A stretch of 64,000 nt of DNA from Algibacter miyuki (GCF_042427745.1 NZ_JBHMFA010000001.1), one strand, 5' to 3'; positions 8,056-16,244 are shown, numbered from the stretch's first letter. Notes: generated from the letters alone by a model not told the origin. Made by a program: numbers and translations.

Positions 8056-9687
8056 ATGATTTCAGTTGATAATTTAGCCGTAGAGTTTAGTGGAACCACA
8101 CTATTTAGTGATGTGTCGTTTACTATTAATGAAAACGATAAAATTGCATTAATGGGAAAAAATGGCGCAGGAAAATCGACTATGATGAAGATTATCGCCG
8201 GCGTACAAAACGCTACACGTGGAAATGTGCGTTACCCAAAAGAAGCCGTTATAGCTTATTTACCACAGCATTTATTAACTGAAGATGATACTACAGTTTT
8301 CGATGAAGCCTCCAAAGCCTTTAGCCACGTGTATAGTATGCGTGACGAAATGGATGGTTTAAACAAGCAACTAGAAACACGTACAGATTACGAATCGGAT
8401 GAGTACATGAAAATTATTGAACGTGTTTCCGATTTAGGTGAAAAATATTACGCCCTTGAAGATGTAAATTACGATGCCGAAGTTGAAAAAGCATTAAAAG
8501 GCTTAGGTTTTAAACAAGAAGATTTTACCCGAAATACCAATGAGTTTAGTGGTGGATGGCGTATGCGAATAGAATTAGCTAAAATTTTATTACAGAAACC
8601 AGACCTGATATTATTAGATGAGCCTACCAACCATATCGATATAGAATCTGTAATTTGGTTAGAAGATTTTCTGCTAAATAAAGCCAATGCTGTAGTGGTA
8701 ATTTCTCACGATAAAGCCTTTATTGATAACATTACAAATCGCACCATAGAAGTTACCATGGGGCGTATTTACGATTATAAAGCCAACTACACCCATTATT
8801 TACAATTGCGAGAAGATAGACGCGCGCACCAAATAAAAGCGTACCAAGAACAACAACGTTTTATTGCCGATAACCAAGCCTTTATCGATCGTTTTAAAGG
8901 CACATTCTCTAAAACCAACCAAGTAACCTCACGCGAGCGCATGTTGGAAAAACTAGAAATTATTGAAGTGGACGATATTGATACCTCAGCACTAAAATTA
9001 CGTTTCCCGAAAACACAGCGTTCAGGCGATTATCCCGTTACAGTAAAAGATGTTTCAAAATCTTATGGAGAGCATGTGGTGTTTAATAACGCCAATATGT
9101 CTATTGCACGTGGCGAAAAAGTATGTTTTGTAGGTCGGAACGGTGAAGGGAAATCTACCATGATTAAAGCTGTTTTAGGCGAAATTGACGTGGACGGCGA
9201 ATGTGCTTTAGGGCATAATGTAAAAGTGGGCTACTTTGCGCAAAATCAAGCCGCTTTGTTGGATGAAGATTTAACCATCTTTCAAACCGTAGACGAAGTT
9301 GCCAAAGGCGATGTACGTACCCAGATAAAAAATATTTTAGGTCGTTTTATGTTTAAAGGCGAAGATATCGATAAAAAAGTGAGCGTACTTTCTGGTGGTG
9401 AAAAAACCCGATTGGCCATGGTGAAACTCTTGTTAGAACCCGTAAACTTGCTTATTCTCGATGAGCCTACAAACCATTTAGATTTAAAATCTAAAGACGT
9501 TTTAAAAGAAGCCTTACTCGATTTCGATGGCACCCTTATTTTAGTGTCGCACGATAGAGATTTCCTTCAAGGTTTATCCAATAAAGTATTCGAATTTAAA
9601 GATCAACGTGTTATTGAACATTTTGAAACCATTGACGATTTCTTAATTAGAAACCGAATTGAAAGCATTAAAGCGATGGATTTATAG
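8056..9687 (+). CDS. ABC-F family ATPase (ribosome-associated)
   Basis: ABC-F proteins are soluble twin-ATPase proteins that act on the ribosome E site or protect it from antibiotics; they do not transport. The 543-residue protein has no membrane segment. Domain 1 has Walker A GKNGAGKST (residues 34-42), signature FSGGWRMRIELA and Walker B LILLDEPTNHID. Domain 2 has GRNGEGKST, LSGGEKTRLAM and LLILDEPTNHLD. The linker between them is helical and charged. It resembles the YbiT/YdiF group. Monocistronic; a dispersed repeat follows 43 bp downstream. Confidence 0.93.
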   Translation: MISVDNLAVEFSGTTLFSDVSFTINENDKIALMGKNGAGKSTMMKIIAGVQNATRGNVRYPKEAVIAYLPQHLLTEDDTTVFDEASKAFSHVYSMRDEMDGLNKQLETRTDYESDEYMKIIERVSDLGEKYYALEDVNYDAEVEKALKGLGFKQEDFTRNTNEFSGGWRMRIELAKILLQKPDLILLDEPTNHIDIESVIWLEDFLLNKANAVVVISHDKAFIDNITNRTIEVTMGRIYDYKANYTHYLQLREDRRAHQIKAYQEQQRFIADNQAFIDRFKGTFSKTNQVTSRERMLEKLEIIEVDDIDTSALKLRFPKTQRSGDYPVTVKDVSKSYGEHVVFNNANMSIARGEKVCFVGRNGEGKSTMIKAVLGEIDVDGECALGHNVKVGYFAQNQAALLDEDLTIFQTVDEVAKGDVRTQIKNILGRFMFKGEDIDKKVSVLSGGEKTRLAMVKLLLEPVNLLILDEPTNHLDLKSKDVLKEALLDFDGTLILVSHDRDFLQGLSNKVFEFKDQRVIEHFETIDDFLIRNRIESIKAMDL

Positions 9688-9729
9688 ACCTGAAAAGGTT
9701 TTGTTTGTGGGAGTAGTTTGTTTTGTTTA

Positions 9730-9842
9730 GGGCGTTACCCAAGGGTCGGGCTTGCGGCAGTCGCTTTTTTGTGTTGCATAGGTGCAACAACACAAAAAGA
9801 GCTTCAACAAATGCCTTAATCCCTAACGCATGTATCCGCTTA
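9730..9842 (+). repeat. Dispersed repeat, copy C
   Basis: Left end GGGCGTTACCC-AAGGGTCGGGCTT (9730-9753). A stem follows: TTTTTTGTGTTGC with GCAACAACACAAAAA around a 6-nt loop (about 9765-9798). The right end is CAAATGCCTTAAT then CCCTAACGCATG (from 9808). The same end blocks occur in copies A, B and D. The right-hand 35 bp (9808-9842) recur exactly at 12336-12370. The rest of the gap to 10030 has a perfect hairpin GATTTTCC-GAA-GGAAAATC (9932-9950) and no gene. Confidence 0.75.
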
Positions 9843-10030
9843 ATTTGTTTTTAAATTGAACGTTGTTTTTTTTCGTTTGGGTGTTTCGTTTAGCGGTTAT
9901 GTATATGGAAAGTTGTGTGTTTGTGTGCGAGGATTTTCCGAAGGAAAATCAGCTGTAACAAAAGCGTACGGACTCTTGATTAAGCACTAAACTAAGCATT
10001 ATTTTAATACTGTGTTGGCAAACGTTTTTT

Positions 10031-10780
10031 TTAGTTTAAATATTTATCTATATCCTCTATGTATTCTAATCCTTTTTGTCCTAATTGAAATGCTCGTTTA
10101 ACAGCTTCTTTCATTACATATTTTCGAGAAATCTCAACGAACTCCTTAATGTATTTAACTCCAAGTTTTGTTAGTTTTGCCCACACATTACAGATTCTAT
10201 TAGCAATTTCTTGCCGCCCTGAAACTGTTAAACTGTCGTTCAGTTGAGTGATCTCATCTTGAATGTCTTCGATTTCTGAAGTATTTTCTTCATTCTTATA
10301 TTCATTTAGTTTAAGCTTTATTTCTTCAAAATGCTCATATAGAGGCAATATAGATGAAGGTTCAAGTGGCTTGTCTTTCTCTTCCTCAATTATTTCAAAA
10401 TATGAATAATAGTCTTCTTGAAAAGCTTTTTCTATTGGGTCGTCAAAAACTGTTTTAGTGTTTTTAAATTCACTTAATAATTTAAACCAAATTTGAAAAT
10501 GTGCATCAATACTTTTCTGGTCAGATTTTATCCAATTAGTTCTAGGCTCAACAGATACAGATGTAAATGGCTGATATTCAATTTGAATTTGATTTTGATT
10601 ATTTTGTTTTCTGTGTGATTTAATATGGAAGAAAAAATTTGAGTCAATTGAACTTCCTTTGAATCGAATTAAATCCTTTTCGGAACTTACTCTTTTGAAT
10701 AGTCCGTCTTTTTTATTCAAATAAGGTTCAATTGCCTTGTGTACAACTAAAGGTGTTTGTTCTTTCTTATTCATTCTCAA
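10031..10780 (-). CDS. Hypothetical protein, mostly helical
   Basis: Not recognised. The 249-residue product has no signal peptide or membrane segment; the start may be the ATG at 10780 or the MNKKEQ methionine two codons later. The N-terminal half is mixed and rich in Lys/Asn with FFFHIKSHRKQN. The middle has a strongly acidic linker (IIEEEKDKPLEP, EENTSEIEDIQDEITQ), and the C-terminal third looks like two or three long amphipathic helices (VKYIKEFVEISRKYVMKEAVKRA). It lies alone between repeat-rich flanks, which suggests an acquired gene. A cytosolic role is likely; nothing more specific can be supported. Confidence 0.65.
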   Translation of the reverse strand: MRMNKKEQTPLVVHKAIEPYLNKKDGLFKRVSSEKDLIRFKGSSIDSNFFFHIKSHRKQNNQNQIQIEYQPFTSVSVEPRTNWIKSDQKSIDAHFQIWFKLLSEFKNTKTVFDDPIEKAFQEDYYSYFEIIEEEKDKPLEPSSILPLYEHFEEIKLKLNEYKNEENTSEIEDIQDEITQLNDSLTVSGRQEIANRICNVWAKLTKLGVKYIKEFVEISRKYVMKEAVKRAFQLGQKGLEYIEDIDKYLN

Positions 10781-10832
10781 ATACTTGGCAGCTTTTTAGA
10801 TGTAAAATCGTTCTAATGTTTTATATCCTACG

Positions 10833-11408
10833 TTAAACGAAGTTAGTTAATCTTTTTAGAACTTCTAAAATATCATCTGGAGACATACGTTCGGTATAAT
10901 TGGCTTCAACATGAGACGCGATTACCGTAAAATCTTGGTTTATAACAAAAGTAGCGGGAACAGGCAGTGTTATGGAGCTATCACCATTTAAAACGGAAAG
11001 GTCGCGTCTTTGGTGGTAATCTTCCCCAGGATCAAATTGTAGATTATAGGCTTTTATTACATCTTGATTGCCATCACTCAAAACCTCAAATTGAAGTGCG
11101 TTTTTTTGCGAGATGCTTAGCGCGTCGTCTGGTTTTTGCGGACTTATTGCTACTATTTGTGCGTTGAATGCTTTAAATTGATTGGCATATTTTTGAATCT
11201 CAATCAAATCTAGATTGCAAATGGGGCACCACTCTCCTCTGTAAAATTTTAAAATAACAGGACCCGTTTTTAAACAATCGGATAATGCTATTGTTTTACC
11301 AAAGGCATTAGGTAATTCAAAATTTGGTGCTTTTTCTCCAGTTTTTAATCCTTTTGCTTCTAAGGCATTGGCTATAACTAGTTTTTGGAAATCTTGTAGT
11401 TTACTCAT
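10833..11408 (-). CDS. Peroxiredoxin-like (AhpC/TSA) protein
   Basis: A 191-residue thioredoxin-fold protein of the AhpC/TSA superfamily. After a short helical N-terminus it has GEKAPNFELPNAFGKTIAL, then the active-site segment FYRGEWCPICN with Cys61 and Cys64. The CxxC spacing is that of the 'peroxiredoxin-like' group, in place of the classic Prx TxxC. A cis-Pro loop, LPVPATFVI, follows near residue 155. Expected to reduce peroxides or act as a thiol reductase in the cytoplasm. It follows the HMA-like gene by 17 bp and is probably co-transcribed with it. Its last 17 bp plus downstream sequence recur near 11760-11796. Confidence 0.88.
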   Translation of the reverse strand: MSKLQDFQKLVIANALEAKGLKTGEKAPNFELPNAFGKTIALSDCLKTGPVILKFYRGEWCPICNLDLIEIQKYANQFKAFNAQIVAISPQKPDDALSISQKNALQFEVLSDGNQDVIKAYNLQFDPGEDYHQRRDLSVLNGDSSITLPVPATFVINQDFTVIASHVEANYTERMSPDDILEVLKRLTNFV

Positions 11409-11425
11409 TAATATTTTACTTCTAT

Positions 11426-11686
11426 TTACAGTTCAAATAACGATTTTGGAATGGCATGAAATCCTGTTTTAATCACAGCGTCCTCAATGTCCTTTACTGA
11501 AACAATAGAAGATGTATGAATTGTTATTTTCTTTGGAAATACATCCTCGTCTAAAAGAACATCTTGTACTCCATAAATATTTGAAATGGCATTTTTAATT
11601 TTTAACAAATCTTTATGTTCGGTTGCGTTTGTTTCAAAAATTTTCCCGTGGTTTCCTGGTATTACATTTTCTGATAATAAACTCAT
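11426..11686 (-). CDS. Small HMA-like (heavy-metal-associated fold) protein
   Basis: An 86-residue cytoplasmic protein with the beta-alpha-beta-beta-alpha-beta pattern of HMA/metallochaperone domains: FETNATEHKDLLKIKNAISN, YGVQDVLLDE, KKITIHTSSIVSVKDIEDAV and TGFHAIP. The CxxC metal site of copper chaperones is absent (the loop reads NATEH), so it may not bind copper in the usual way. It lies 17 bp ahead of the peroxiredoxin-like gene, forming a probable two-gene operon for redox stress. The fold assignment is by pattern only. Confidence 0.65.
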   Translation of the reverse strand: MSLLSENVIPGNHGKIFETNATEHKDLLKIKNAISNIYGVQDVLLDEDVFPKKITIHTSSIVSVKDIEDAVIKTGFHAIPKSLFEL

Positions 11687-11759
11687 TTTGATTTTGTTTT
11701 AAATGGTTCGTGGTTTCTCTTAAATGGTGTCAAACTTTTTGGGATATGTAGTTGTTTTT

Positions 11760-11796
11760 AATGTTTTGTATTCTGAGTTAAACGAAGTTAGTTGAA
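11760..11796. repeat. Duplicate of the peroxiredoxin-gene 3' end
   Basis: AATGTTTTGTATTCTGAGTTAAACGAAGTTAGTTGA here matches 10815-10850 (AATGTTTTATATCCTACG followed by TTAAACGAAGTTAGTTAA) at nearly every position. The second site covers the last codons and stop of the peroxiredoxin-like gene. The extra copy lies upstream of the operon, so it looks like the leftover end of a duplicated, since deleted, gene. Confidence 0.55.
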
Positions 11797-11843
11797 TTTT
11801 TTTACAGAGCCAAGCGGTTTTATTTAATAACTATTAAAACTAT

Positions 11844-11877
11844 AAAAGCTTCATTTTATTTAAAAAATGAAGCTTTT
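11844..11877. terminator. Bidirectional terminator
   Basis: AAAAGCTTCATTTT pairs with AAAATGAAGCTTTTT around a short loop, flanked by A- and T-rich sequence on both sides. It lies just downstream (minus strand) of the broken T9SS gene at 11940 and could serve it. Confidence 0.7.
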
Positions 11878-11939
11878 TATTTATTGTTGTTGGCATTCGC
11901 TGTAAACTCGCGCCGGTATAAGTTTATTGTTTTATAAAT

Positions 11940-12335
11940 TTAGAGGTGTTTCCATGTATCAAGTTTCAATAAATATATTCCATTTGTTAAATCTTGTATG
12001 TCTATTTTTTCTTGATTAGAAATGCTTCCTTTTTTTACTTCTGTTCCTATAATATTGTAAATTCCGTAATGTTGTGTTTCTGTTAATCCAGAAATGTTTA
12101 AAAAATCACTTGATGGGTTTGGGTACATATTAACGTTTTTTTTGAAAAACGTTAATTTCTCCAGTAGACAATGTTTCTGAAATCGTAAAAGATGTTCCAA
12201 CTGCTGATTGTGGCGTATTGTTGTCATACTCCCAATTATTTAAGTTCATAATTGAAGCTAAAACCGTTGCTTTATCACCAGAACGTAAAGCTGTTGATTT
12301 ATATCTTGCATTATCAGCTTCTGTTTGAGCAGCAC
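11940..12335 (-). pseudogene. Frameshifted C-terminal relic of a T9SS-secreted protein
   Basis: Reading the minus strand from 12335 gives AAQTEADNARYKSTALRSGD, then ATVLASIMNLNNWEYDNN and FTISETLSTGEINV before a stop. The frame then shifts by one at the A/T homopolymers near 12135-12160, after which NVNMYPNPSSDFLNISG and IYNIIGTEVKKG follow to GIYLLKLDTWKHL. The second part is a typical type A Por secretion (T9SS) sorting tail. The upstream part is broken off exactly where the repeat half-copy at 12336 starts. The ATG-initiated frame at 12227 (95 codons) is an artefact of the shift. The original protein was probably a large secreted enzyme or adhesin. Confidence 0.75.
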
Positions 12336-12370
12336 CAAATGCCTTAATCCCTAACGCATGTATCCGCTTA
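12336..12370 (+). repeat. Half copy (E) of the dispersed repeat, right end only
   Basis: An exact 35-bp match to 9808-9842 (CAAATGCCTTAAT..CCCTAACGCATG..TATCCGCTTA). It abuts the broken end of the T9SS relic. The left half of the repeat is absent. With copy C it forms 35-bp direct repeats 2,528 bp apart that bracket the hypothetical, peroxiredoxin, HMA and relic genes. Confidence 0.8.
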
Positions 12371-12485
12371 TTTTACGTTGTTTTTAGAGTGTTTCAACGC
12401 TTGAGTTAAACGTAGTGCGGAGGCTGGAAAATGTCAAGTTTTCGTCAGCGAATAAAGTTATGAAACGCTTAACTACCAAAATCAT

Positions 12486-12526
12486 AAAAAAAGAATGTGA
12501 ACTTATACATGTTCACATTCTTTTTT
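12486..12526 (-). terminator. Terminator after the AztD-like gene
   Basis: AAAAAAAGAATGTGAAC pairs with GTTCACATTCTTTTTT around TTATACAT: a perfect stem with A/T runs on both sides, 8 bp past the stop codon at 12534 on the minus strand. Confidence 0.9.
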
Positions 12527-12533
12527 GTAATTT

Positions 12534-13751
12534 CTAATGGTCAAAATCTGCTCCTAAAATTTTGAATTGAAAAGGTGTAATATTAAGGTTGTATTCATTA
12601 GTAATACTTAAATTATTTAGTTGTAGTTGTACTATTTTTTTCTGAGTCGGAATTGAAATATAAATAAAATCTTCACTCAAGTCAATACTACTAATCACAG
12701 CACTATGGTCTATAGCCTCTGTATCCATAGTAACATTTAATTGTCCTTGATATTTTGCCAATCCTGTTTCAACTTCTGTAATATTTAAGTAACCTTCTCC
12801 TGTTAAGCTTACAACTAAATCTCCTTCTTTTGAAGTTATGCATTTAAATAAATTATTAGTTTCGTAAATTGGAGTAATTTCTTCCGCTTCAATGTTTATA
12901 AAATAAGCTCCTTTGCTAGTTGTATATCCAACAAACAAATTATCATCACTAGTACTCAATAAACTTCCAAACCATGCATCATCTTCAAAGTCATTAGGAT
13001 AATTGATTAAACTTTGTTGTCCTGTACTTTTTACGACCAAAATCCCTGTATTAGACCCAAAAATAGCCACATTATCATTCCCTGCATTTCCATGAATACC
13101 AGAAGTAACAATTACAGTCTCATCTTCAAAAAGAACTTCTTCACTTTGATTGATAATTTTTACCGATTCAGGAAGTCCTACACCAGATCCTAATTCTGTA
13201 ACTGCAATAGTTCCATTTTCATAAATCACCATTGCGCCATGATGTGCTGCAGAACCTGTATTAATTGTTCTAACAGGAGAAGATTCATTATAAATACTAT
13301 TCTCATTAAACAAACTTAAAGTAGCATCGCCATCATTATAAACTGAAACATAACCCTGTTCAGATTTAAAATGCGTTGGGCTTTGGCTTTCAAAACTAAT
13401 TGCAGCCATGCCTTGCTCGCCAAGATCATGACTATGGCTACCGTGATCAATCTCACCTCCGTAATTAAATGTTTCAGTAAAGTTGTTGTCTCTATGAGTA
13501 ATTACGCCGTAGAGTCCAGATTCTGTTGCATAAATACTTCCTCCACTAAAACGAGCTTGAAAGTCTAGAATAGAATTGTTATAAGGTTTTAAAAAATTTA
13601 GCACATTAGATTCCGAATCAGAAATTAACAAAGCCATATTTTCATTTTCTACAATTTGTTCTTCAAAAGGTAATTCATCTGTATCATCACTAGAACAGGA
13701 TGAAAATACACTTATTACCAGTGCATAACTTAAAATTTTAAATAATTTCAT
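12534..13751 (-). CDS. AztD-like beta-propeller lipoprotein, probable zinc-handling protein
   Basis: A 405-residue lipoprotein: signal MKLFKILSYALVISVFSSC with Cys19 as lipidation site, followed by an acidic SSDDTDELPFEEQ spacer. The rest is a run of short beta strands of a propeller. A histidine-rich loop, GGEIDHGSHSHD (about residues 97-108), and SGIHGNAGNDNVAIFGSNTG (about 215-234) resemble segments of the periplasmic zinc metallochaperone AztD, where similar His loops bind zinc. The gene is monocistronic behind a promoter covered by a long Fur/Zur-like palindrome, which agrees with zinc-responsive expression. The family link is from motif resemblance and needs a profile search; without it this is a His-rich surface propeller lipoprotein. 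Confidence 0.6.
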   Translation of the reverse strand: MKLFKILSYALVISVFSSCSSDDTDELPFEEQIVENENMALLISDSESNVLNFLKPYNNSILDFQARFSGGSIYATESGLYGVITHRDNNFTETFNYGGEIDHGSHSHDLGEQGMAAISFESQSPTHFKSEQGYVSVYNDGDATLSLFNENSIYNESSPVRTINTGSAAHHGAMVIYENGTIAVTELGSGVGLPESVKIINQSEEVLFEDETVIVTSGIHGNAGNDNVAIFGSNTGILVVKSTGQQSLINYPNDFEDDAWFGSLLSTSDDNLFVGYTTSKGAYFINIEAEEITPIYETNNLFKCITSKEGDLVVSLTGEGYLNITEVETGLAKYQGQLNVTMDTEAIDHSAVISSIDLSEDFIYISIPTQKKIVQLQLNNLSITNEYNLNITPFQFKILGADFDH

Positions 13752-13775
13752 TTTTCATTTTTTATAAATTCAGGG

Positions 13776-13833
13776 CAAATATAAATTAATAAAATATTAA
13801 TGCAACTTAGTTGCATTAATATTTTATTAATTT
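13776..13833 (-). promoter_or_regulatory. Promoter covered by a 51-nt perfect palindrome (putative Zur/Fur-type operator)
   Basis: Bases 13783-13833 form a perfect palindrome of two 25-bp arms around one central T; the core is TGCAACTTAGTTGCA (13801-13815). On the minus strand TTG (13805-13803), a 19-bp spacer and TATATTTG (13783-13776) make a full Bacteroidetes promoter, whose -33 box lies in the palindrome core. A repressor dimer bound there would block transcription of the AztD-like gene. Recognition by a Fur-family metal regulator is inferred from the core and the gene's histidine-rich product. Confidence 0.65.
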
Positions 13834-14015
13834 TTCTACAAATAATTTTCAGGTAAATAAAGTGAGGTTTTTCAATTATTTATATTTGGTTCAAGATGTA
13901 CTGGTTCCTTAAAAAAGCATTATATATTTCTTCCAAACAAAATTTAGATTACATCCTTTAAACCTTCCAAGAGAAGAAGGTGACTTCAGCCTATTGTGCC
14001 AGAAATAGCAAACTA

Positions 14016-14171
14016 GCCCGCGTTAGTGATTGATGCGGCATCCTTTTTAAAACTTAAATAAGATAAAATATTTTAGGATAGACCTAGATGAGGTTGATAT
14101 TCATGGGGTTTTGGTAGAGATTCAATGTTTTAAAAAGATATAGCGGAAAGCACGGCCCAAAGGGAACGCCC
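14016..14171 (-). repeat. Dispersed repeat, copy B (inverted)
   Basis: Read on the minus strand from 14171: GGGCGTTCCC, TTTGGGCCGTGC and TTTCCGCTATATC, then CTTTTTAAAA, 75 nt of variable sequence, TTTTAAAAAGGATGCCGC, ATCAATCACTAACGCGGGC. The ends and the 10-bp stem match copy A. It fills most of the 475-bp gap between the AztD-like gene and ygiQ. The remainder holds the palindromic operator and, at 14212-14219, a TATTTTTG box close to the ygiQ start. No coding sequence is visible. Confidence 0.75.
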
Positions 14172-14226
14172 GAAATACTAGAATTATAATGCCAACGAGT
14201 CGTTTTTTGACTATTTTTGCAAAGTT

Positions 14227-16179
14227 ATGCAAGATTTAAAACTTTCGGATTGGTTACCTACCACAAACAAAGAGGTGAAAATACGCGGATGGGAAGCGCT
14301 AGACGTTATCCTATTTAGTGGCGATGCTTATGTAGATCACCCAACTTTTGGGCCTGCAGTTATTGGGCGTATGCTAGAAAGTTTTGGCCTGCGTGTAGCC
14401 ATTGTACCGCAACCTAATGTAAACGATAATCTTCAGGATTTTGTGAAATTGGGACAGCCAAAAATGTTTTTTGGTGTTACTGGTGGTTGTATGGACCCCA
14501 TGATTAGTAACTATAACGCGAATAAAAAACGCCGTGATAAGGATGCTTATACACCAAATGGTGATATTGGATTTCGTCCGGATTACGCAACGACTGTTTA
14601 TTCTAAAATTTTAAAGGAAAAATGGCCAGATACACCTGTTTTAATTGGTGGTATTGAGGCATCGTTACGTCGTGTTACGCATTACGATTATTGGAGTGAT
14701 AAGTTATTGCCTTCTATTTTAGAAACCTCGAAAGCCGATATGTTGGTTTACGGTATGGGTGAACAGCCTTTGCGCGAAGTGGTGCGTTTGTTAGAAAGAG
14801 GCGTGCCTTTTAAAAGTATAAATACGGTGTTACAAACGGCTGTACTTTTAGATGAAGGTGAAAAAATACCAAAAAATAGTAATTGGGAAGATGTTGAAAT
14901 AGCATCTCACGAGGTTTGTTTAAAGGATAAGAAAAAATATGCGTCTAACTTTAAAGTGATAGAGCAGGAGTCGAATAAATTGGCTGCGCGACGTATTTTT
15001 CAGAAAATTGGAGATAAAACATTGATGATTAATCCGCCTTATCCAACCATGACGGAAGGGGAGATTGATGCGTCTTTCGATTATCCATATACCCGATTAC
15101 CACATCCAAAATATAATAAACGTGGCCCTATTCCGGCTTTCGAAATGATAAAGTTTTCCATTAATATTCACCGTGGATGTTTTGGAGGCTGTAGTTTTTG
15201 TACCATATCGGCACACCAAGGAAAATTTATTGCATCGCGCAGTAAAGAGTCTATTTTAAAAGAAGTAGATACGGTGGCTAATATGCCAGATTTTAAAGGG
15301 TATTTGTCTGATATTGGTGGGCCAAGTGCCAACATGTATCAAATGAAGGGGAAAGTGCAATCTATATGCGACAAGTGTGTGGCGCCTAGTTGTATTTCGC
15401 CTGTTATTTGTAGTAATTTAGATACTTCGCACAAACCGTTAACGGAATTATACCAAGCGGTTGATAGTCATCCAAAAGTAAAAAAATCATTTATTGGTTC
15501 GGGCATTCGTCATGATATGTTGGTGCCTGAGTTTAACAAAAATGCCGATCCTAAGGAGTTAGATGCTTACACAGAAGAGGTGATGACGAAGCACGTTTCT
15601 GGCCGACTAAAAGTAGCGCCAGAACATACTAGTGATCCGGTATTAAAACTGATGCGTAAACCATCGTTTTCGTATTTCCATAAGTTTAAAGAGCGTTTCG
15701 ATAAAATTAATATTGCTAAAGGTTTAAAGCTGCAGTTGATTCCTTATTTTATATCGAATCATCCCGCTTGTGAAGTGGAAGATATGGCGAACCTAGCTGC
15801 CGAAACCAAAGATATGGGCTTCCAGTTAGAGCAGGTGCAAGGTTTTACGCCAACACCAATGACGGTGGCTACGGTAATTTATTACAGTGGTTACCATCCA
15901 TACACACTTAAAAAAGTAAATACGCCTATTACTAGAAAAGAAAAAGATGAACAACACCGTTTTTTCTTCTGGTATAAAGATGAAAATAAAGACTGGATTA
16001 AAAAGACTTTAAACAAATTAGGGCGTCAAGATTTACTTAAAGTATTACTTCCCGAAAAAACAGAGAAGTGGCGTAAAAACACACCAACTGGTGATGCAAA
16101 GCATACCTTTGATGATGCTGTTCCGTTTAATAAACGTAAAAACAAGGCAAAGTTTAAGAGTAAGAAGAAACGTCGATAG
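14227..16179 (+). CDS. ygiQ: YgiQ family radical SAM protein
   Basis: A 650-residue cytosolic radical SAM protein of the YgiQ (UPF0313) family, whose reaction is not established. The N-terminal region carries the family motifs DWLPTTNKEVKIRGW (about residues 7-21), VILFSGDAYVDHPTFG and VTGGCMDPMISNYNANKK. The [4Fe-4S] cluster motif is in IHRGCFGGCSFCTISAHQ (about residue 317 on), a CxxxCxxC site. A second cysteine group, CDKCVAPSCISPVIC, follows near residue 380. The C-terminus is a lysine-rich tail, AKFKSKKKRR. Length is slightly under the E. coli protein. Monocistronic, with a TATTTTTG promoter box 8 bp before the start and a terminator after the stop. Confidence 0.93.
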   Translation: MQDLKLSDWLPTTNKEVKIRGWEALDVILFSGDAYVDHPTFGPAVIGRMLESFGLRVAIVPQPNVNDNLQDFVKLGQPKMFFGVTGGCMDPMISNYNANKKRRDKDAYTPNGDIGFRPDYATTVYSKILKEKWPDTPVLIGGIEASLRRVTHYDYWSDKLLPSILETSKADMLVYGMGEQPLREVVRLLERGVPFKSINTVLQTAVLLDEGEKIPKNSNWEDVEIASHEVCLKDKKKYASNFKVIEQESNKLAARRIFQKIGDKTLMINPPYPTMTEGEIDASFDYPYTRLPHPKYNKRGPIPAFEMIKFSINIHRGCFGGCSFCTISAHQGKFIASRSKESILKEVDTVANMPDFKGYLSDIGGPSANMYQMKGKVQSICDKCVAPSCISPVICSNLDTSHKPLTELYQAVDSHPKVKKSFIGSGIRHDMLVPEFNKNADPKELDAYTEEVMTKHVSGRLKVAPEHTSDPVLKLMRKPSFSYFHKFKERFDKINIAKGLKLQLIPYFISNHPACEVEDMANLAAETKDMGFQLEQVQGFTPTPMTVATVIYYSGYHPYTLKKVNTPITRKEKDEQHRFFFWYKDENKDWIKKTLNKLGRQDLLKVLLPEKTEKWRKNTPTGDAKHTFDDAVPFNKRKNKAKFKSKKKRR

Positions 16180-16203
16180 AGACAGTTGTTACTAAAAAAA
16201 ACG

Positions 16204-16244
16204 GCTATTATGAAGTTTAATTTTAATTCATTATAGCTATTTTT
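16204..16244 (+). terminator. Terminator after ygiQ
   Basis: GCTATTATGAA (16204-16214) pairs with TTCATTATAGC (16227-16237) with one central mismatch, followed by TATTTTT. It isolates ygiQ from the biosynthesis island that begins at 16341. Confidence 0.7.

Noticed and set aside
9843..10030. Possible integron attC site
   Set aside because: Only a hairpin and a GTTGGC-like sequence are visible; no paired R/L boxes and no integrase in the window.
12336..12380. Open frame continuing from the T9SS relic through the repeat half copy (KRIHALGIKAFG..)
   Set aside because: The DNA there is identical to the repeat at 9808-9842, so it is repeat sequence read through by chance; an in-frame stop follows at once.
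14016..14171. Copy B repeat as part of the ygiQ regulatory region
   Set aside because: The repeat ends 55 bp before the ygiQ start and matches unrelated sites, so its position there is more likely incidental.
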